NCBI GenBank assembly: GCA_022497155.1
Contig: MU385724.1
Location: 248,001-312,000 of the forward strand
Direction of reading: 5' to 3'
Source of the DNA: Whalleya microplaca
Lineage: Eukaryota; Ascomycota; Sordariomycetes; Xylariales; Xylariaceae
DNA: 64,000 nt
The notes beneath the pieces are model-generated. The model worked only from the letters and a program-made list of their open reading frames with translations. It was not told the origin of the DNA and did not search any database. Position numbers and translations under genes: made by a program. This document shows, piece by piece, positions 22,287 to 35,299 of the stretch; the first letter of the stretch is position 1, and every line of letters begins with the position of its first letter.

Positions 22287-24358
22287 ATGCATTTAAAACG
22301 CCTACCCTCCCTGGCTTGCGCCTCTTTCATCTCCGCTCTCCTTTCACCATCCTTAGTCGAGGGCTCTTCTCATACAGACTCTCAACATGTGAAGCAGGTA
22401 GCAATCATCGGTGAGTCGTTGTTGATGTTATCTTACACCTCACTTCAATACGGCCTGGGAGAGCTATATATATAAACAGTCACCCCTCCCTCATGCACCC
22501 GACTAAAGTTTAGTCTTTATTTAATTGTCCGCTCCGCCCCCAAAGTAAAGCGTATCTCGAACTCTATTGAACGTCTAATGCCCACCCCTTATAAATACTA
22601 ACCTGTTCTCCCCAGGCGCTGGCGCCGCCGGCTCCTCAACCGCGTACCACCTGCGGAAGTATGCGGAGCAGAATGACCTCGCCGTCAACGTGACTATATT
22701 TGAGCGGACCGCCCACATCGGCGGGCGCACGCTCACGGTCGACGTATATGACAGCCCGGGGCAGCCGGTGGAGCTCGGCGCCTCGATCTTCGTCGAGGTG
22801 AACCGCATCCTCTACAACGCCACCCAGGAGTTCAACCTGACGTTCACCGACCCCGGCGCCGATGAGAACGGGATCCTGGGGATCTGGGACGGCGAGCGCT
22901 TCGTGTACCAGCAGGACTCCGAGTCGTGGGGGTGGTGGAATCTCGCCAAGCTGCTCTGGAAGTACGGGACCGCGCCGTATTACACGCGCAAGCTGGTCCA
23001 GGACACGGTAGCAACGTTCTTGCAGCTGTATGAGGCGCCGTACTTCCCGTTCAGGTCGCTTTCGACCCGGGCTTTCGAACTCGGACTTGCCAAGATAACC
23101 GGCGTGACCGGGCAGCAATTCCTCGCGGCGAACCAGGTTGGTTGTCATGCCTGACTCTCTTCCGTCTCTCACTAAATACACATGCAGCTTGACGGGCCCT
23201 TCGCTCATGATATCGTACAAACGAGCACGCGCGTGAATTATGCCTCGAACCTTGCCTATATACATGGGCTGGGGACGATGGTGAGCTCTCATCCTTCAGG
23301 AGAGCTAAACAATACTAACGGCCGCTTAGGTATCCATGGCTCCTGAGGGAGCAGTGGCCGTTGCAGGGGGAAACTGGCAAATATTCTCGCAAATGGTCGC
23401 CCGCTCCGGGGCTCACATTTCCCTAAACACATCCGTGACCTCAATCTCCCTAGAGCCGGGCAAAGAGTCCGGCTCTGCAGCGCCAAAATACGGGATCCAG
23501 ACAACGGCAACAGGCTCAAAACACGGCGACACATCAGCACCGACGCAGTACCCCGTGTCCTTCGACTCCGTGGTCCTAGCAGCGCCGTACCAGTTCAGCG
23601 GGATCACGACGGACGCGGACCTGATCCAGAACCCGATCGACGAGATCCCCTACGCGACGCTGCACGTGACGCTCTTCGCCTCCTCGTTCCGCTTCAGCCC
23701 GGCCTTCTTCAACCTGGAGCCCGGCGCCAAGGTGCCGATCTCGGTGCTCACGACACTGAGCGCGGACGAGGAGCCGAAGCCCGGGCCCGAGGGCGCCGGC
23801 AAGGCCGGCTTCTTCTCCGCCACGCTCGTCAAGGTCGTCACGAACCCGCGGACGGGGGGCAAGGAGTTCGTGTACAAGATCTTCTCGCCGGCCAAGGTGA
23901 CGCCCGCGTTCCTGTCGTCGCTGCTGGGGGTGCAGGTTCCCGAGACGTTCACGGGGTCTGGGGCCGTGGCTGTGGATGATGTCGACCCCATCACCTGGTA
24001 CCACCCGACGGTCTTCCACCCGTACCCGCGAGAGCTCCCGCGCGTGACCTTCCAGGACCCCATCCTGCGCGACGGCCTGTACTACACGTCGGGCATCGAG
24101 AGCTTCGTCTCCACGATGGAGACGAGCGCGCTGATGGGCATGAACGTCGCGCGCCTGATCGCGGACGACTACCTGGGCATCGAGCACGAGGCCGAGGGAG
24201 AGGGGGAGAGTAGTCATGATGGGCCCGGAGACGCTGCGGGGGTGTTGTTCGCGCAGGACCAGGGCCAGGACCAGAATGTCTTGGCGGCGCAGCAGGAGAA
24301 GGTTGCGGAGGGCTATGGCCGTCCTGCTGATGCTGCTGCTGAGGGAAGCGAACTTTGA
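22287..24358 (+). CDS. Prenylcysteine-oxidase-like FAD protein (588 aa)
   Basis: Exons 22287-22410, 22616-23136, 23188-23280 and 23330-24358, with introns of 205, 51 and 49 bp, all GT-AG. A signal peptide of about 26 residues precedes a dinucleotide-binding fold, VAIIGAGAAGSSTAYHL, then ERTAHIGGRT, the second FAD-contact block. Blocks GPFAHDIVQTSTRVNY, SMAPEGAVAVAGGNWQIF and LYYTSGIESFVSTMETSA fit the prenylcysteine lyase/oxidase family. These enzymes cleave farnesyl- or geranylgeranyl-cysteine to free cysteine and the prenyl aldehyde, with oxygen, in the lysosome or vacuole after breakdown of prenylated proteins. The signal peptide fits entry to that pathway. Exons 2 and 4 are very GC-rich. 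The last 60 residues are a glutamine- and glutamate-rich tail without family resemblance. Confidence 0.87.
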
Positions 24359-24611
24359 TGTGTGAGGATTGTTGATTCAATACTACCTAAGTTGTTACAG
24401 CGTACAACCTGATCCGGCTATCCTAGAGTACACAGATTGAAAAATGAAAATTGTATAACAGGTTCCCCTTCTCCTTCAAGTACTATTTCCACGATCTACA
24501 CCGTCCTATCCGCCGTGGAAGCGCCGACGTAAAAGCACCTCTTTTTTAGAGAGCAGGTAGACATAGGTAGATAAATGTTCGGAGGACGAACATTAACAAA
24601 TTCACCATTCA

Positions 24612-27600
24612 TCATCCACGTTCCACATCGTTCCTCGCTGAATCCCTCGTCCGATATCTCGAGAGGCTGAATAAGGGGAACTTATACCCCGAGCTACTCC
24701 CGTTTTCCGTAGCTGCCCCGTTGCCATTGTAGGCGGAAATCAGATCGGCGTTAGATATGTTCGAGGGGCCAGGCCCGCTTGCCTTGGTAGCAGCATCCTT
24801 CGCGGCTCTTTTCTGTCGCCTGCGGGCAAAGCGGTCTCGCCTGGCGTTCTCCTTTTTCCGCTCGGCCCACTCGAGCCCCGAGCGGTGCAGCCTCTTGCTC
24901 GGCTGGTTGATGTCGAGCCAGACATCGTACAGTCCGGAGCCGACCAGGAACGCGGTCATGAACCACTTGTACAGGTACCAGATCCCCGCTCGTATCCAGG
25001 TGCTGAATGCTAGGAGCAGGCTGATGAAGATCACGGCGGCGGAGATGGGAACTAGGTAGGAGATCGAGGTTAGAGAAAGACAGGCAGATATGGGTGTGTA
25101 TTTAGGGGAAAGGTAAGAGTGATTACTTACACATGTAGACGAACTCGTCTCTGATATGCCAGCTGCCACTGGATAGCTCAATGTTGTTCATGCCAAAGAC
25201 GCTGGACATGAACGAGAGGGGAAGCTAATGATATTAGTTTATGCAAGCCTGTTGATATATATCATGGAGTCAGTCAACTTACGAATACGATTGTGACCAG
25301 CGTGAACATCATGATGGAACGCCCTTGCTTGATAGTCTCCTCTGATTGTTTGACGGCCTGCCAGGCCTGGACAACACTGGCCTGTTGTTGTTTCAAATCC
25401 AACAAATCCTTAACCTGCAGCCTTATCAGTCGTTGATGAACTTCCGTGTGTGGATTTTGGTAAAGAACTTACGCTTTCAGCTGTACTAACTGCGCTCCCT
25501 CGCAGCTCTTCTAGCTCCTCAATTCTTGCTTTGACGTTGTCAATCCGCTCGTCGGCGTTAAGTTTAAACCAGATGTAGTCTTCCCGCTTGCCACCATCCT
25601 CACCATGCTCAGAGCTGTTCTGGCTAATGTCAGTGGCTGTGGGGTCTCTCGGCTTGTTTGAGACCCTGCTCCCCCTGTGGTAACTCATTGTAGCGCGCTT
25701 GTCGTGGTCGCCGAATTCCCTATGGGGGTCCAGTATGTTTTCTGCATTGGCAACGAAAGTCGTGAGGATCTCCCTGTGTGTCTTTGTTATGTGTATCATG
25801 ATGTCGAGCTCCTCGATGATGTCCTTGATCTCCCGTTCCAGCTTGCCTTCGGGATTGATATCCAAAAGGGGGACGTGGAGTTCAGACGTGTCACCGCTTC
25901 CATTCGATCGGTAGATCTCACTAGCTTGGTCAGTCCATCGCCATAGTCTCTCAAAGGCGGCTGTCTGTTTGTGCATCTATATAAGTGCGTTAGGTCAAGG
26001 GTTCTCAATTCCATGATCTTCATACATACGATGTTCCCAATAGCTGTCGAAAACGTATCAATAACCTGCGGTTGTGGGTCCACCGTCCTGGTTCGGTCGA
26101 AGAAGGTGTTGGAGCACTCGTCAATGATGATAACTACAGCACTCATGATCAGCATAATCTCTTACTACATAGTTTTTGACACATTCGGGGTTCTGTGATA
26201 TATCCCAGAAACCCCCAGCTCTCTTGATACCCCAAGAAGGAAACTCTACTCCTAAAACTGGAGTGAAAGGGGAAAAATAATTCTAGATGCTACTTACGAG
26301 CGAGATCAAACACAGAACGAATTTGGCCTTTTCCGCTATCCTGAAGACGGACTCTGATTGACTTGTGAACACCAGAAGGGTCTTGTTTGTTGGCTCCATA
26401 GCGTTTAGGAAAGCAAGTAATGATGGTTTTAGCATCCAGGATCCACATCCAGAGTTGATCTACCATGATAACCCGAGACAACTTCTGGATATTGAGTTTG
26501 CATTCGGTGCATTCCCCTTTGATTTTGAATTCCGTGTGCTCTGTCCATTTGCCAGTTTCGTAGTCAAATTGATGATAGTCGTCGGATTTCGCTGTGGTTC
26601 CGCGATAAACAACTTGATCTCGATCTCGCTTTCTAGTCGAGTTGAGAGTCCAGTAGTAGGCTTGGTCCAGTGTCCGACGTGGATGGAGTGGAGGGTCTTT
26701 GGGCAGGTATTTTCGAAGTAACTTTTTGTCACGGTAGTTGTTTATACCTTCATAGAGCCTTGCGGCATCGATGAGGTATTGTCCAAGAGGACTATGAACC
26801 TTCACACGTCCGTTCTCATCCATTGGAAGTTGGCTTTTGACGAGCCTAAGTCGCTTAAGGAGAGTTCCCATAGTAGTGACTCTCTTGATAGACTTGCTCG
26901 GCTTAGCGGCGGGTCGGGTTTCTTCAGAGTCGTCTTGGACTTTAGTTTCCTCTTGTTTAGTGTGGCCCAATCTTTGTATTCTTTTTGCTGTTGATTGTCA
27001 ATATCCAATATCCATACCACGACACTCACGTAAATCTTCTTACCTATGGACTGCATCTTAGATTGTACTGTCTCCTGGGCTATGCTCCCCTTTCGAGAAA
27101 TGGGTTCTCGGTATGTTCGTCGTTTTTCTTTCTCGGACTTTTCACGCTTGACAATATCATCCTTAGCTGCGCTCATGATATTGTCAATCTCCATCGCAAA
27201 TTGCTCTCGCTTTCTTGATGTATCCCAGTGAAGATATGGCATCTGTATAAAATTATATTAGACCATTCCGAGCTCTGACTCCTGATTCAAAGGGTACTTA
27301 CGAATAGAACCATGTTGTTTGGATTATCATCGATCTCATAAGGCTCTTCGCTACGGTTAGTTAAGCACTAACTCAGGATGACGAAGGTGGAACTAACTTG
27401 ACGATATTGTTGCACACAGGGGCCTTAAGTGCCTTGCATGAGGGGGGCTTCCCTGTTGGCCTCCATGCAACTGACTGCGCCAATACGGCTCGCGGAGAAT
27501 CATATAAGTTCTTGTCTTCTTCTCCTTCATCAATTGGCGATGCGTCGCATGGTAGTTTGGTCTCCCTTCACCAAAATACAGCCCTATCGCGCGCTGAACG

Positions 27601-28466
27601 GTCAGCACTAATCTGCCGTGCTCGATCGATCCTACAAGCGAGTACACTTACCTCAGCCCACTAGAACATGGTCAGTCAAATTGATTCGCAAGGCTCTTAG
27701 TATTTGAAACGCATTGTAGTATTGAGGGTCTACTTACTATCATATTGTTGGAAGGAATATGGAAGTACTTGATTCTATCGCCTTCATGATCTTTGCTGAG
27801 TAAATTGTCTTTCTTATTCCCTTTGTTACTAGGATCAAGTAATTTGCTCAGGATAGTTTTTTGATTCGGGAAATTGTTCCATACCCGGTCATCATCATCA
27901 TCCACGCTCTCACCATTCTCGAACTGGATGATAGGAACACTAACGTCTTTCTCCGGCTCATATTCCCTCAACTCTCTGATTTCTGTTTCCTTCGGGCGAG
28001 AGCTCCTTTTGCCGTTGGCTGCTCGCCATTTTTTAACATCCTCAAGCCTTTCTTCATGATTAGGAGAATCGCGCCATCCGCTGCGACTCTTCTCAATCTG
28101 TTGCACCAAATGCATGTCATCTGAATCGTTAGCCAGGATCTTGCGGAGAAAATCAATGCGCCGCAACTCGCTCTGGCAATTGGCCTGCCATGACTTTCTT
28201 TTCGCTAAAACCTCCTTCGCCGCCTGTTCATCCGCTTCAACGACTGTCTTCGCCTTGGCTGAATTTTGTTTCAATACACTTAGGTGGACAATCTCCCGAC
28301 TCCAAAGAGGATTGTCGTCTTCGAAGAAGCGCTCCCGGTCGCATATTTCAATGCATCCAAGATAATGTAGCAGATGATCCTTAATATCGCAGTCATGGTT
28401 CTCGGAACTCAGGCAGGTTGCCTTCGAGTCTTGTTCGCTTGAATCATAAGAATCGCATCCAGCCAT
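24612..28466 (-). CDS. CorA-like Mg2+ transporter domain protein, 11 exons
   Basis: Minus-strand exons: 28466-27738, 27660-27652, 27593-27398, about 27345-27302, 27242-27044, 26987-26298, 26133-26030, 25976-25473, 25414-25283, 25224-25131 and 25051-24612, about 1046 residues. The N-terminal half has the blocks of the large fungal CorA-like family: ILREPYWRSQLHG, ARHLRPLC, NNMVLFMPYLHWDTSRKREQF, DPPLHPRRTLDQAYYW, RDRDQVVYRGT, MVDQLWMWIL, TIITCFPKRYG and DPSGVHKSIRVRL. Two C-terminal membrane helices follow, the first ending in SFMSSVFGMN, the GMN signature of CorA channels. A basic tail of about 100 residues is cytosolic or lumenal. Exon 2 is only nine bases (WAE). The exon 3/4 junction is uncertain: donor GTTAGT with acceptor GCGAAG, or donor GTTCCA with acceptor CCGTAG (exon 4 then starts at 27350); both keep the frame. 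Ion transport is inferred; many fungal members may have other roles. Confidence 0.85.
27652..27660 (-). other. Nine-base micro-exon in the CorA-like gene
   Basis: TGGGCTGAG lies between acceptor TTCTAG and donor GTAAGT. It encodes WAE and joins SNNMI to RAIGLYFGEG, restoring a block that reads NNM-W-E-AI in relatives. Skipping it keeps frame but removes the tryptophan. Confidence 0.65.
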
Positions 28467-31448
28467 GTTGCAACAAATGTGAATCGCAAGGTACACAAGA
28501 ATATGGGGGCAGATGTGTAGGAATGATTGGGACAGCCATGACAGTATTACCTACTGCTCTTATGGAAGTCGAACCATTGGGGGCGATATCCATGAGCCCA
28601 GCAAGGTCAAGCTGATATCATAATGGTCAGTAATATTTGAGCCTCAGCTGAACTCAAGAGGGGTCCGTGAGCAATCAGATTACAACGTCAGTCGCCTCGA
28701 TATGATGCATTTAGCCCCAAGACGATCAAAATCAATCTCAACAATTGACCAATAGTATGATAAGTGCAGGTGGTGGTGGACACACGATTGCTCCCAATTA
28801 TACAAACATCTGCGGGAATTAGCATGAACTACATTTCTATATCCACGTTGGCTCAAGCCTTCTGAACCTGCAGGGCTGTACTAAGGATGGTAACCAATGA
28901 AGTTCAGGATGACACAAAAGGAGGGTATGACCAGATGTGACTTAACCAGACTTACCAGGATGGTGATGTTTTGGGGGCCAATTCCTCGACCAGGGGAAGT
29001 CAATAGCCCCCTGCAAAGAGTATACGGTCCGAATAAGCTGAAAGAGGGGATGCGCCAACAACCAGCTGGGTCGGTCTGAACGAGAAAGCGATGTGAATAG
29101 AAGCACCAACAACCGATGAACCCTCCACAGCGAACCGTAATCCCATGGGTTCCATATGCAGTTATGAATATTTCTCAATCCTCCACGTTTCAGTCCTAGA
29201 GGATATCCCCGTTTTCAAGCGTGGCCCGGGAATAGGTTAGTGTATTACCTGGGGGCCCTGAACAAGTCGGAATACAAGTGGCGGCCATACACAAGGAATG
29301 TTACACCCTCCCGTGTACATGCAGGACCTCGGAGCCTAGAAAGCTACTCACGAAATAAGGCAATACATGTACACTAAAAGTGTTTGGCTTGGTGTAACTA
29401 TACAGAAGTTCATTGAAGCTACGCGTTGGCCTCCTTACGCATCAGAAATATACGTCTACTAAAAACAGAGCCGCAGAATATTGACATTCTAGGTGCTGTT
29501 TAATACATTGCAATGGCACGCGGGAGACGGATTACATAGTGTTAATCAAGCGTATCTACTAAATTTATGTCCCACGTCTGACCGGCATTCACATTCCCGT
29601 ATATCCAACAAGGATATCCTTACTTCGGTATCTTAATGGTTAGAATGCACTACCCATATCCTACATGAGCTGGTTAGTTGATGGTAGTGAACATCATGGT
29701 CAAGTTTACCGATGGATTAACCATATCTTACATTCTAGGATCGTATTCCCCTACGCGACGAATTAGTTTTATTTGACGCATTGTCTTGTATATTTATCGA
29801 ACTTTAGAGTAAGTACACTGCCTCTTGTATATGTGTTGAGGTCACCTAGCAGCGGGGATTCCGTAACTGCAAGGAACACGGGGGCTGGTAGATTTCGTCC
29901 GTTCTCTCGGTCTGAACATTGCGTTGCCGATACAAGGCTACCCATCCTGGTTATTCTACGGGTGTTACTCTGTGAGCGAAAACATTGTGTCCTCATCTGT
30001 GAGACGTAATTGATAAGCCCGGGTAAGATCATATTTCGTCCAAAAAAAGTCTAGGTAAGAAAATTGATGGAGAAAGCATTTCGACCGCGCGGACGGAACT
30101 GAGACACGCATACTCTTCCATAAGCCACAATTATTATGTAACAAATTCCTTCTATCCCCGAATTCTGATACGATAGCGCTTATAAAACAGTACTTCGCCC
30201 GACCGGTGACAAACTTCAGGTATTCCAATTTTAGCGATATAACTCGAAGATATTTCTGTGGCATGGAGTAAGAACAAATGGGCTATTGGATGTACATCCC
30301 CCTATATGGTAGCATGGATTTTCTGATCATTTGTGGCTGTTCTGCAAGAGCTATAAAAATCCAATCAGCTTGTATGATCTCACACCATTATAGCTGTACT
30401 GATACGTGTAGTGACCGCATCTATTCGATTGCCTGAGACAAGCCAATTCACCAGAGCCTTGTTAACAGATTTCCACGGTCCTCTAGTGGCAGTCACGTTC
30501 CCGAAGTCTGTTCTAAATTAAATGAATTCACTTAATTGCCTATACAAACCAAGAACAACGTTTATATAATTTCACAATGACATCTTCACAATCAAATATA
30601 TGAAAGAAAGTATCACGACTAGAAATACCAGGTGGCCGAAGTCTATGTCTATCTGTTCCATAGAAAAGGCGTGGTAAACGGCGCGAAACTCCCTGGACTC
30701 CCCGAAATCGTGTTAAACTTTGGCTGCCTGTCTCCTCTTACTTGTCTGCGTTTCTTGCGAAGAGCCCATAGTTATAAGAACAATCACTCAAACCCTATAC
30801 TTTTCTAAGGCGAACTTAAATATACCTTATCAAGCCTCAATTTCCAAATTATTCCGGTATTGTCGACTTAGTGCTTGAAGAATGATAGTCTCATTATGGC
30901 TGGTCAAACAGAACGATGTCATTGCCATAGTCGCCATACTGTCAGCTTATAGGATGACTAGTTATACATCCCCACCACCTGTGGCTATTTAGTTCAGGCT
31001 ACGCCCCTGAGGACGCTGATGTTGATACTCCCTTGATAATAATTATCATGATACGCATAATCTGTCTATATTTTAAACACGTACTATACGTTTTAGTCGG
31101 CGTATCATTGAGTATCTGTCTCCACAAATCCCGCCGGCCCCTGAGCAAAAGGTCCGGAAACTGGAAGTAGATGGTTAGGCATGAACATACGTTCAATTTT
31201 AGAGGTGCGGTAAATATTGGGCTAAAGCGGGTGATTGGCTAGAGGATGTCCGCCCTGGAGACTGTTAAGGAGAAAGAGATCAGGTTCTGCTAGTATACAG
31301 AGGCATGGAGTTGGTCCAGTTGGGATGCTAATGGAATTAACGTTAAACACCCGCGACATAGGAATGGACGCGATGGGAGTGCTTCTTGGGAGAGTACATT
31401 ATGTTTGGCCCTGGTGTTAGCTTCCTTGTTCACCCCAACAGATAGGGG

Positions 31449-31996
31449 GTGACGACGCTCCAGGCTTTCATAAAGACAAGTAATTTCCGTTCTAAGTCAA
31501 ACCTAAACAAATGGGTTTATGAGAAGGTCTTGAAACCTCGAGAACATCTGCTTAGAAAGATCATTGAAGAAGTGGCTACCTTTTATCTCATTGTACGTTG
31601 TTATCAGGCTCCATCGTATGTAGAGTTTTCAGTTATCATTTTATGTCAGGTTTCAAAGAACAAATCAGTTTAGAACCTACAGGTATTGACACTGTGGAGT
31701 CCATAAAATACTGCGATATTGGATACATTGTCTCGCTCCCGGACTCGATAGATGTGGTATAAGCCAACCCCAGTGAATCTTATTACAGTATCATGAGGAT
31801 GATAGTTGATAAGTTATATGAGCATACGTCCCACGTGTACGGGAATTTATCACAACCGCGAAGACTATATCTCAAGACGTGGCCAACCGAAAACGCGAAA
31901 TTCTGCATCAGGCAGAAGCTAGAAGAATTCCAAAAAGGTGCTATTAAAGATGACGTGCTTTATCACACCAAACACACCAAAGCCAGATCAAAATAG
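31449..31996 (+). pseudogene. Possible decayed coding relic, unknown family
   Basis: A frame from 31449 runs about 55 codons with charged and aromatic residues (NLNKWVYEKVLKPREHLLRK). A second frame runs from 31682 to 31996, broken by one TAA near 31760, and includes GNLSQPRRLYLKTWPTEN. No splice pair I tried joins them in frame. The codon-like texture and single stop suggest an old gene fragment, but no family is recognised and chance is possible. Confidence 0.3.
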
Positions 31997-32046
31997 GAAC
32001 TTTACCGAGAGTGAAACCTATGCTAGAAGTCCAATGGTACCTGAAA

Positions 32047-32186
32047 TAAGTGTTGAATTGAGGGTCAAGGACTGGTACAGTACAAGGCACGAATAGTAGC
32101 ATTGTGTATATATAGCAGGCCATCCGCCACTCTAGAATAGCTGAACCTCAAGTCAATCTAAGCCTCATTAACCCTGTATTTCAACA
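32047..32186 (+). repeat. Dispersed repeat, copy B
   Basis: Matches copy A at 8163-8303 in the same orientation, about 24 kb away. It is slightly shorter through small deletions. Neither copy has terminal repeats or a coding frame, so each is probably a fragment of a decayed mobile element. Confidence 0.75.
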
Positions 32187-33099
32187 ATAAGTACTAGCAT
32201 TAGCGTAGCAAGACATCTGGAAACTCAGGTAGATGACAAGATACGCTTGACTCGGAACTCAAGACCCAACGCAGGCTCCCTAAGGCAGTAAAACGAAAGC
32301 ATTGCACTGCGATTATGCCCACGAGAAAAGAGAAAATATCAATAGTTGCTTGCGGTATGACAGGTGGGGCCAAACTCAGTGACGAAACTCGGATCATATG
32401 ACGCATCACATGAACGTATCGTGTAGCTATCAGGGGATGGTTACCAATATGTGAAAGATTTCAATAGACGGGGTAGATAATCTAAACTAGCGACGCATAC
32501 TGCACTAGATGGATTAATTGAAAGTATAGACCTTAGGCGGCCTTGATAAACGAGCTGGCACACAGATTATGAACTTGGAGCGTATACTAGGTTGGCCTAG
32601 TTCCAGTAAAAGACTACATGAACCAGATTAGTAGTTTCAAGTCTAAAAGTTTGATATGAAACTTAGGTTAGAAGGTTATATTCTATCCATTACATTTATT
32701 TACATGTTAACTTCACACGTGTGTATTCAAACAGAATTAGGTATTACGATACATATTCGAGCTACACTCACACATTCAATATTCATCTCAACTTTATACC
32801 TGATCTATTTTGCTCTGTAGTTGAAGGAGCTAGTCAACCACGTTCTTCTTGTTGAAAATAATAACTAGACGATAAGGAGATACTGTTTCTAACGCTGCTC
32901 AGCGTTTCTCCGAATACACTAAAATCCCTAAAAAATTAGGAATAATTGATGCGGGGTTTAGGGAAGCTCAAAAGTTGACCACTCTGCTGACTTGAGTCTA
33001 GCTCACTCAATTTCTAGCCAATGAGCGATATAAAAGAATTAATGAGATCGCAAAGTTTTCTTGCTGAACTGTTCGTAAATCGTATCTCCTGGCACTGAC

Positions 33100-34858
33100 A
33101 TGGAAAAGGGAACCACCTCCCCAGAACGTGCCACGCTTTCACCGCCCCTCATTGGGGCAATAGGTGACAGAGATGTTGCTATTGCTATGGTTGGTGAAGA
33201 GGGCCATGCCATCGACCCACAAATCGTACAGCGTGCGATTCGCAAGATTGATTGGTTTCTGATCCCAGCTATGACTATTGGTTGTAAGTTTCTATTGTAT
33301 CTCTTAAGAATTGCCTGTGGCTGATAGAGCGCGTTCAGATGGGCTCGTATACTACGACAAGGTATCATCTTGCAGATCCGATTCGCTCCTGGAAATTCCA
33401 GCGCTCACCATTGATAGGCTATCTTGGGTTCTGCTGCTCTTTTCGGAATGACTACCGATTTGAAGCTGAGCATCCCTGATCCACATAATCCCTCTGCAGT
33501 TGATACCTCGCGGCTCAGTTGGGCCACATCGACCTTCTATTTCGGTATGCTCGGTGGACTCTATCCAATGTCGTATGCTCTCCAGAGATTTGAAATAGGG
33601 CGAGTTCTTGGCGGTGTTGTGATACTATGGGCTCTTGTCTGCATGCTCACGGCAGCAGTCACTTCGCATGAGGGGCTATATGCACAGCGTTTTTTTCTGG
33701 GCTTCATTGAAAGCATTATTCCTACCGGATTCATGTGTATCATCAGCGGTTATTACACTCAGCAAGAGCAGTCACTAAGACAGAGTTGGTGGTTCTCCTC
33801 TACCGGCCTCTGGACGATTATAGGCGGAGCTCTGAATTATGGATTTGCCCAGATCACCGGTGGCGGACTTCGTCGCTGGCAGTACATCTACCTTCTTGCC
33901 GGATCTCTCACTTTCATCTTCGGTCTGTTCTGCTTTGCGATACCAAGCTCGCCTGTATCGGCGTGGTTTTTAACCAAGGATGAACGGTTCACTGCTGTAG
34001 AGCGGCTAAGGTACGGCCAAACGGGAGTTCGCTGCACGAAGTACAAGTGGTCACAGCTAAAGGAGGCAATACTTGACATAAAAATATGGTTGATTGCTAT
34101 TATGATGGCCTCCGCCTACACCGTGAACGGCGCTGTATCTGGCTTTGGCCCCCTGATCGTGTCGACCTTTGGCTGGAGCACACTCGAGTCTATCGTTTTC
34201 CAATTTCCATTAGGTGGGCTGTGCTTGATAGCTATCCTGTTGACAGGCTGGCTCGGATCCCGCTACCCTAACATTCGCATTTGGATGCTAATTGTCTGCT
34301 GCCTTCCTGTCATTGCTGGATGTGCCATCATCTGGAAAAGCGAATGGGCTTATCATGCTGCAGCACCTGTCGTCGGTTACACGCTTACAGGCACGTTTGG
34401 TGGGGTCGTGAGTTTGATCATCACAATTGGAATGTCCAACGTTGCCGGTCATACAAAAAAGAGCTTCACTTCGGCCACAATCTTCGTTGCCTACTGTGTT
34501 GGTAAGTCTAGGCATTGTGTTGCGATCTAAAATAATCACTAACATATGCCCTAGGAAATATCATCGGCCCCCAGTTGATCAAATCGCAAACAAAGGTCTT
34601 CCATTACCCTGAACTATGGCTTGGACTCATTATATGGTTCGTGTAACACTTTATGAACGAATTCTCTAGTCACATTGCTAACGATTCATCTGTAGCTATT
34701 GCATTACCATTTTAGCTTCGGTAACCCTCTATGTGGTACTACGAAATGAAAACCGGAAGAAAGAATCAGCAGTGGTAGAAGACGATGCGGAGAGGGCTAA
34801 ATTAGCATTCTTAGATCTCACTGACATGGAAAATCCATATTTTAGATATATGTTGTGA
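33100..34858 (+). CDS. MFS permease, allantoate (Dal5-type) anion:cation symporter family
   Basis: Exons 33100-33283, 33339-33361, 33418-34501, 34555-34636 and 34696-34858 give 511 residues with about twelve membrane helices. Exon 2 is only 23 bases; it completes GYGLVYYDKAILGS, the hallmark first helix of the Dal5-like group. Other family blocks are RLSWATSTFYFGML, RFFLGFIESIIPTGFMCII, WWFSSTGLWTIIGGALNYG, FLTKDERFTAVERLR, the loop-linked second half with GWLGSRYPNIRIWML, and GNIIGPQLI after the fourth splice. The soluble ends are short, with an acidic C-terminus. Relatives carry allantoate, nicotinate, vitamins or small carboxylic acids across the plasma membrane, so the substrate cannot be fixed. 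It lies next to a citrate-synthase-like gene and could export or import an organic acid; that link is inference from position. Confidence 0.88.
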
Positions 34859-34983
34859 GGCAATTCCAAATTCTTGACTAATTTATACAGACAAGACAAC
34901 ACACCTGAACTCCCTTCAACATTTCTTTCTCGTGATAGTAATCAACCTGTACCCTAGAACCTTATCAATAAGCTATAAAAAGG

Positions 34984-35299
34984 CTATTTAGAGGACCCCG
35001 GCGATATCTTGCTACCGAAACTCCCAAACAGGTTTTTGAAACTTTCAGAGACCTTCAGTGGTTTTCGTTCCTCGTTATTAGTTGAGTTGGATGCCGTGCT
35101 CCAAAAACTACTTCTCCGGCGCCGCGGGGACTCATCACCCATATCGTGTACAATAGCTTCGTCTCGTGTTCCTAATAAATAGGTTGTTAGCGAGGCCAGA
35201 CCCCTTTACCATAGGTACACCAGGGATAATCGGATAATGCATACGGATATTGCCAGCACCCCCAATCCCGAACGATCTGCGGTATTCTCTGTCGACCAT
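34984..35299 (-). CDS. Small DUF3602-like protein (80 aa)
   Basis: Exons 35299-35245 and 35171-34984 on the minus strand, with a 73-bp intron (donor GTATGC, acceptor TTATTAG, branch GCTAAC). The N-terminus MVDREYRRSFGIGGAGNIR ends in the GGAGNI motif, the repeated signature of fungal DUF3602 proteins, which usually carry several copies; here one is visible. The remainder is polar: an arginine run PRRRRRSSFWS, an asparagine/serine stretch, and a closing FKNLFGSFGSKI. Both exons are too short to show up as long open frames, yet splice signals, frame and motif agree. It is convergent with the MFS gene, 125 bases away. The function of DUF3602 is unknown. Confidence 0.72.

Larger units (their letters stand above)
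28467..33099. other. Gene desert of 4.6 kb
   Basis: No intact gene was found on either strand. Frames longer than 60 codons are scattered, lack family motifs and switch strand at random. Two items stand out: a weak coding relic at 31449-31996 and the right copy of the dispersed repeat at 32047-32186. The first 150 bases hold the CorA-like gene promoter and the last 150 the MFS promoter. Confidence 0.55.

Noticed and set aside
22636..24217. Long minus-strand frames opposite the flavoprotein gene (22636-23292 and 23576-24217)
   Set aside because: Shadows of GC-rich exons with no start context or motif; the plus-strand FAD protein explains the region.
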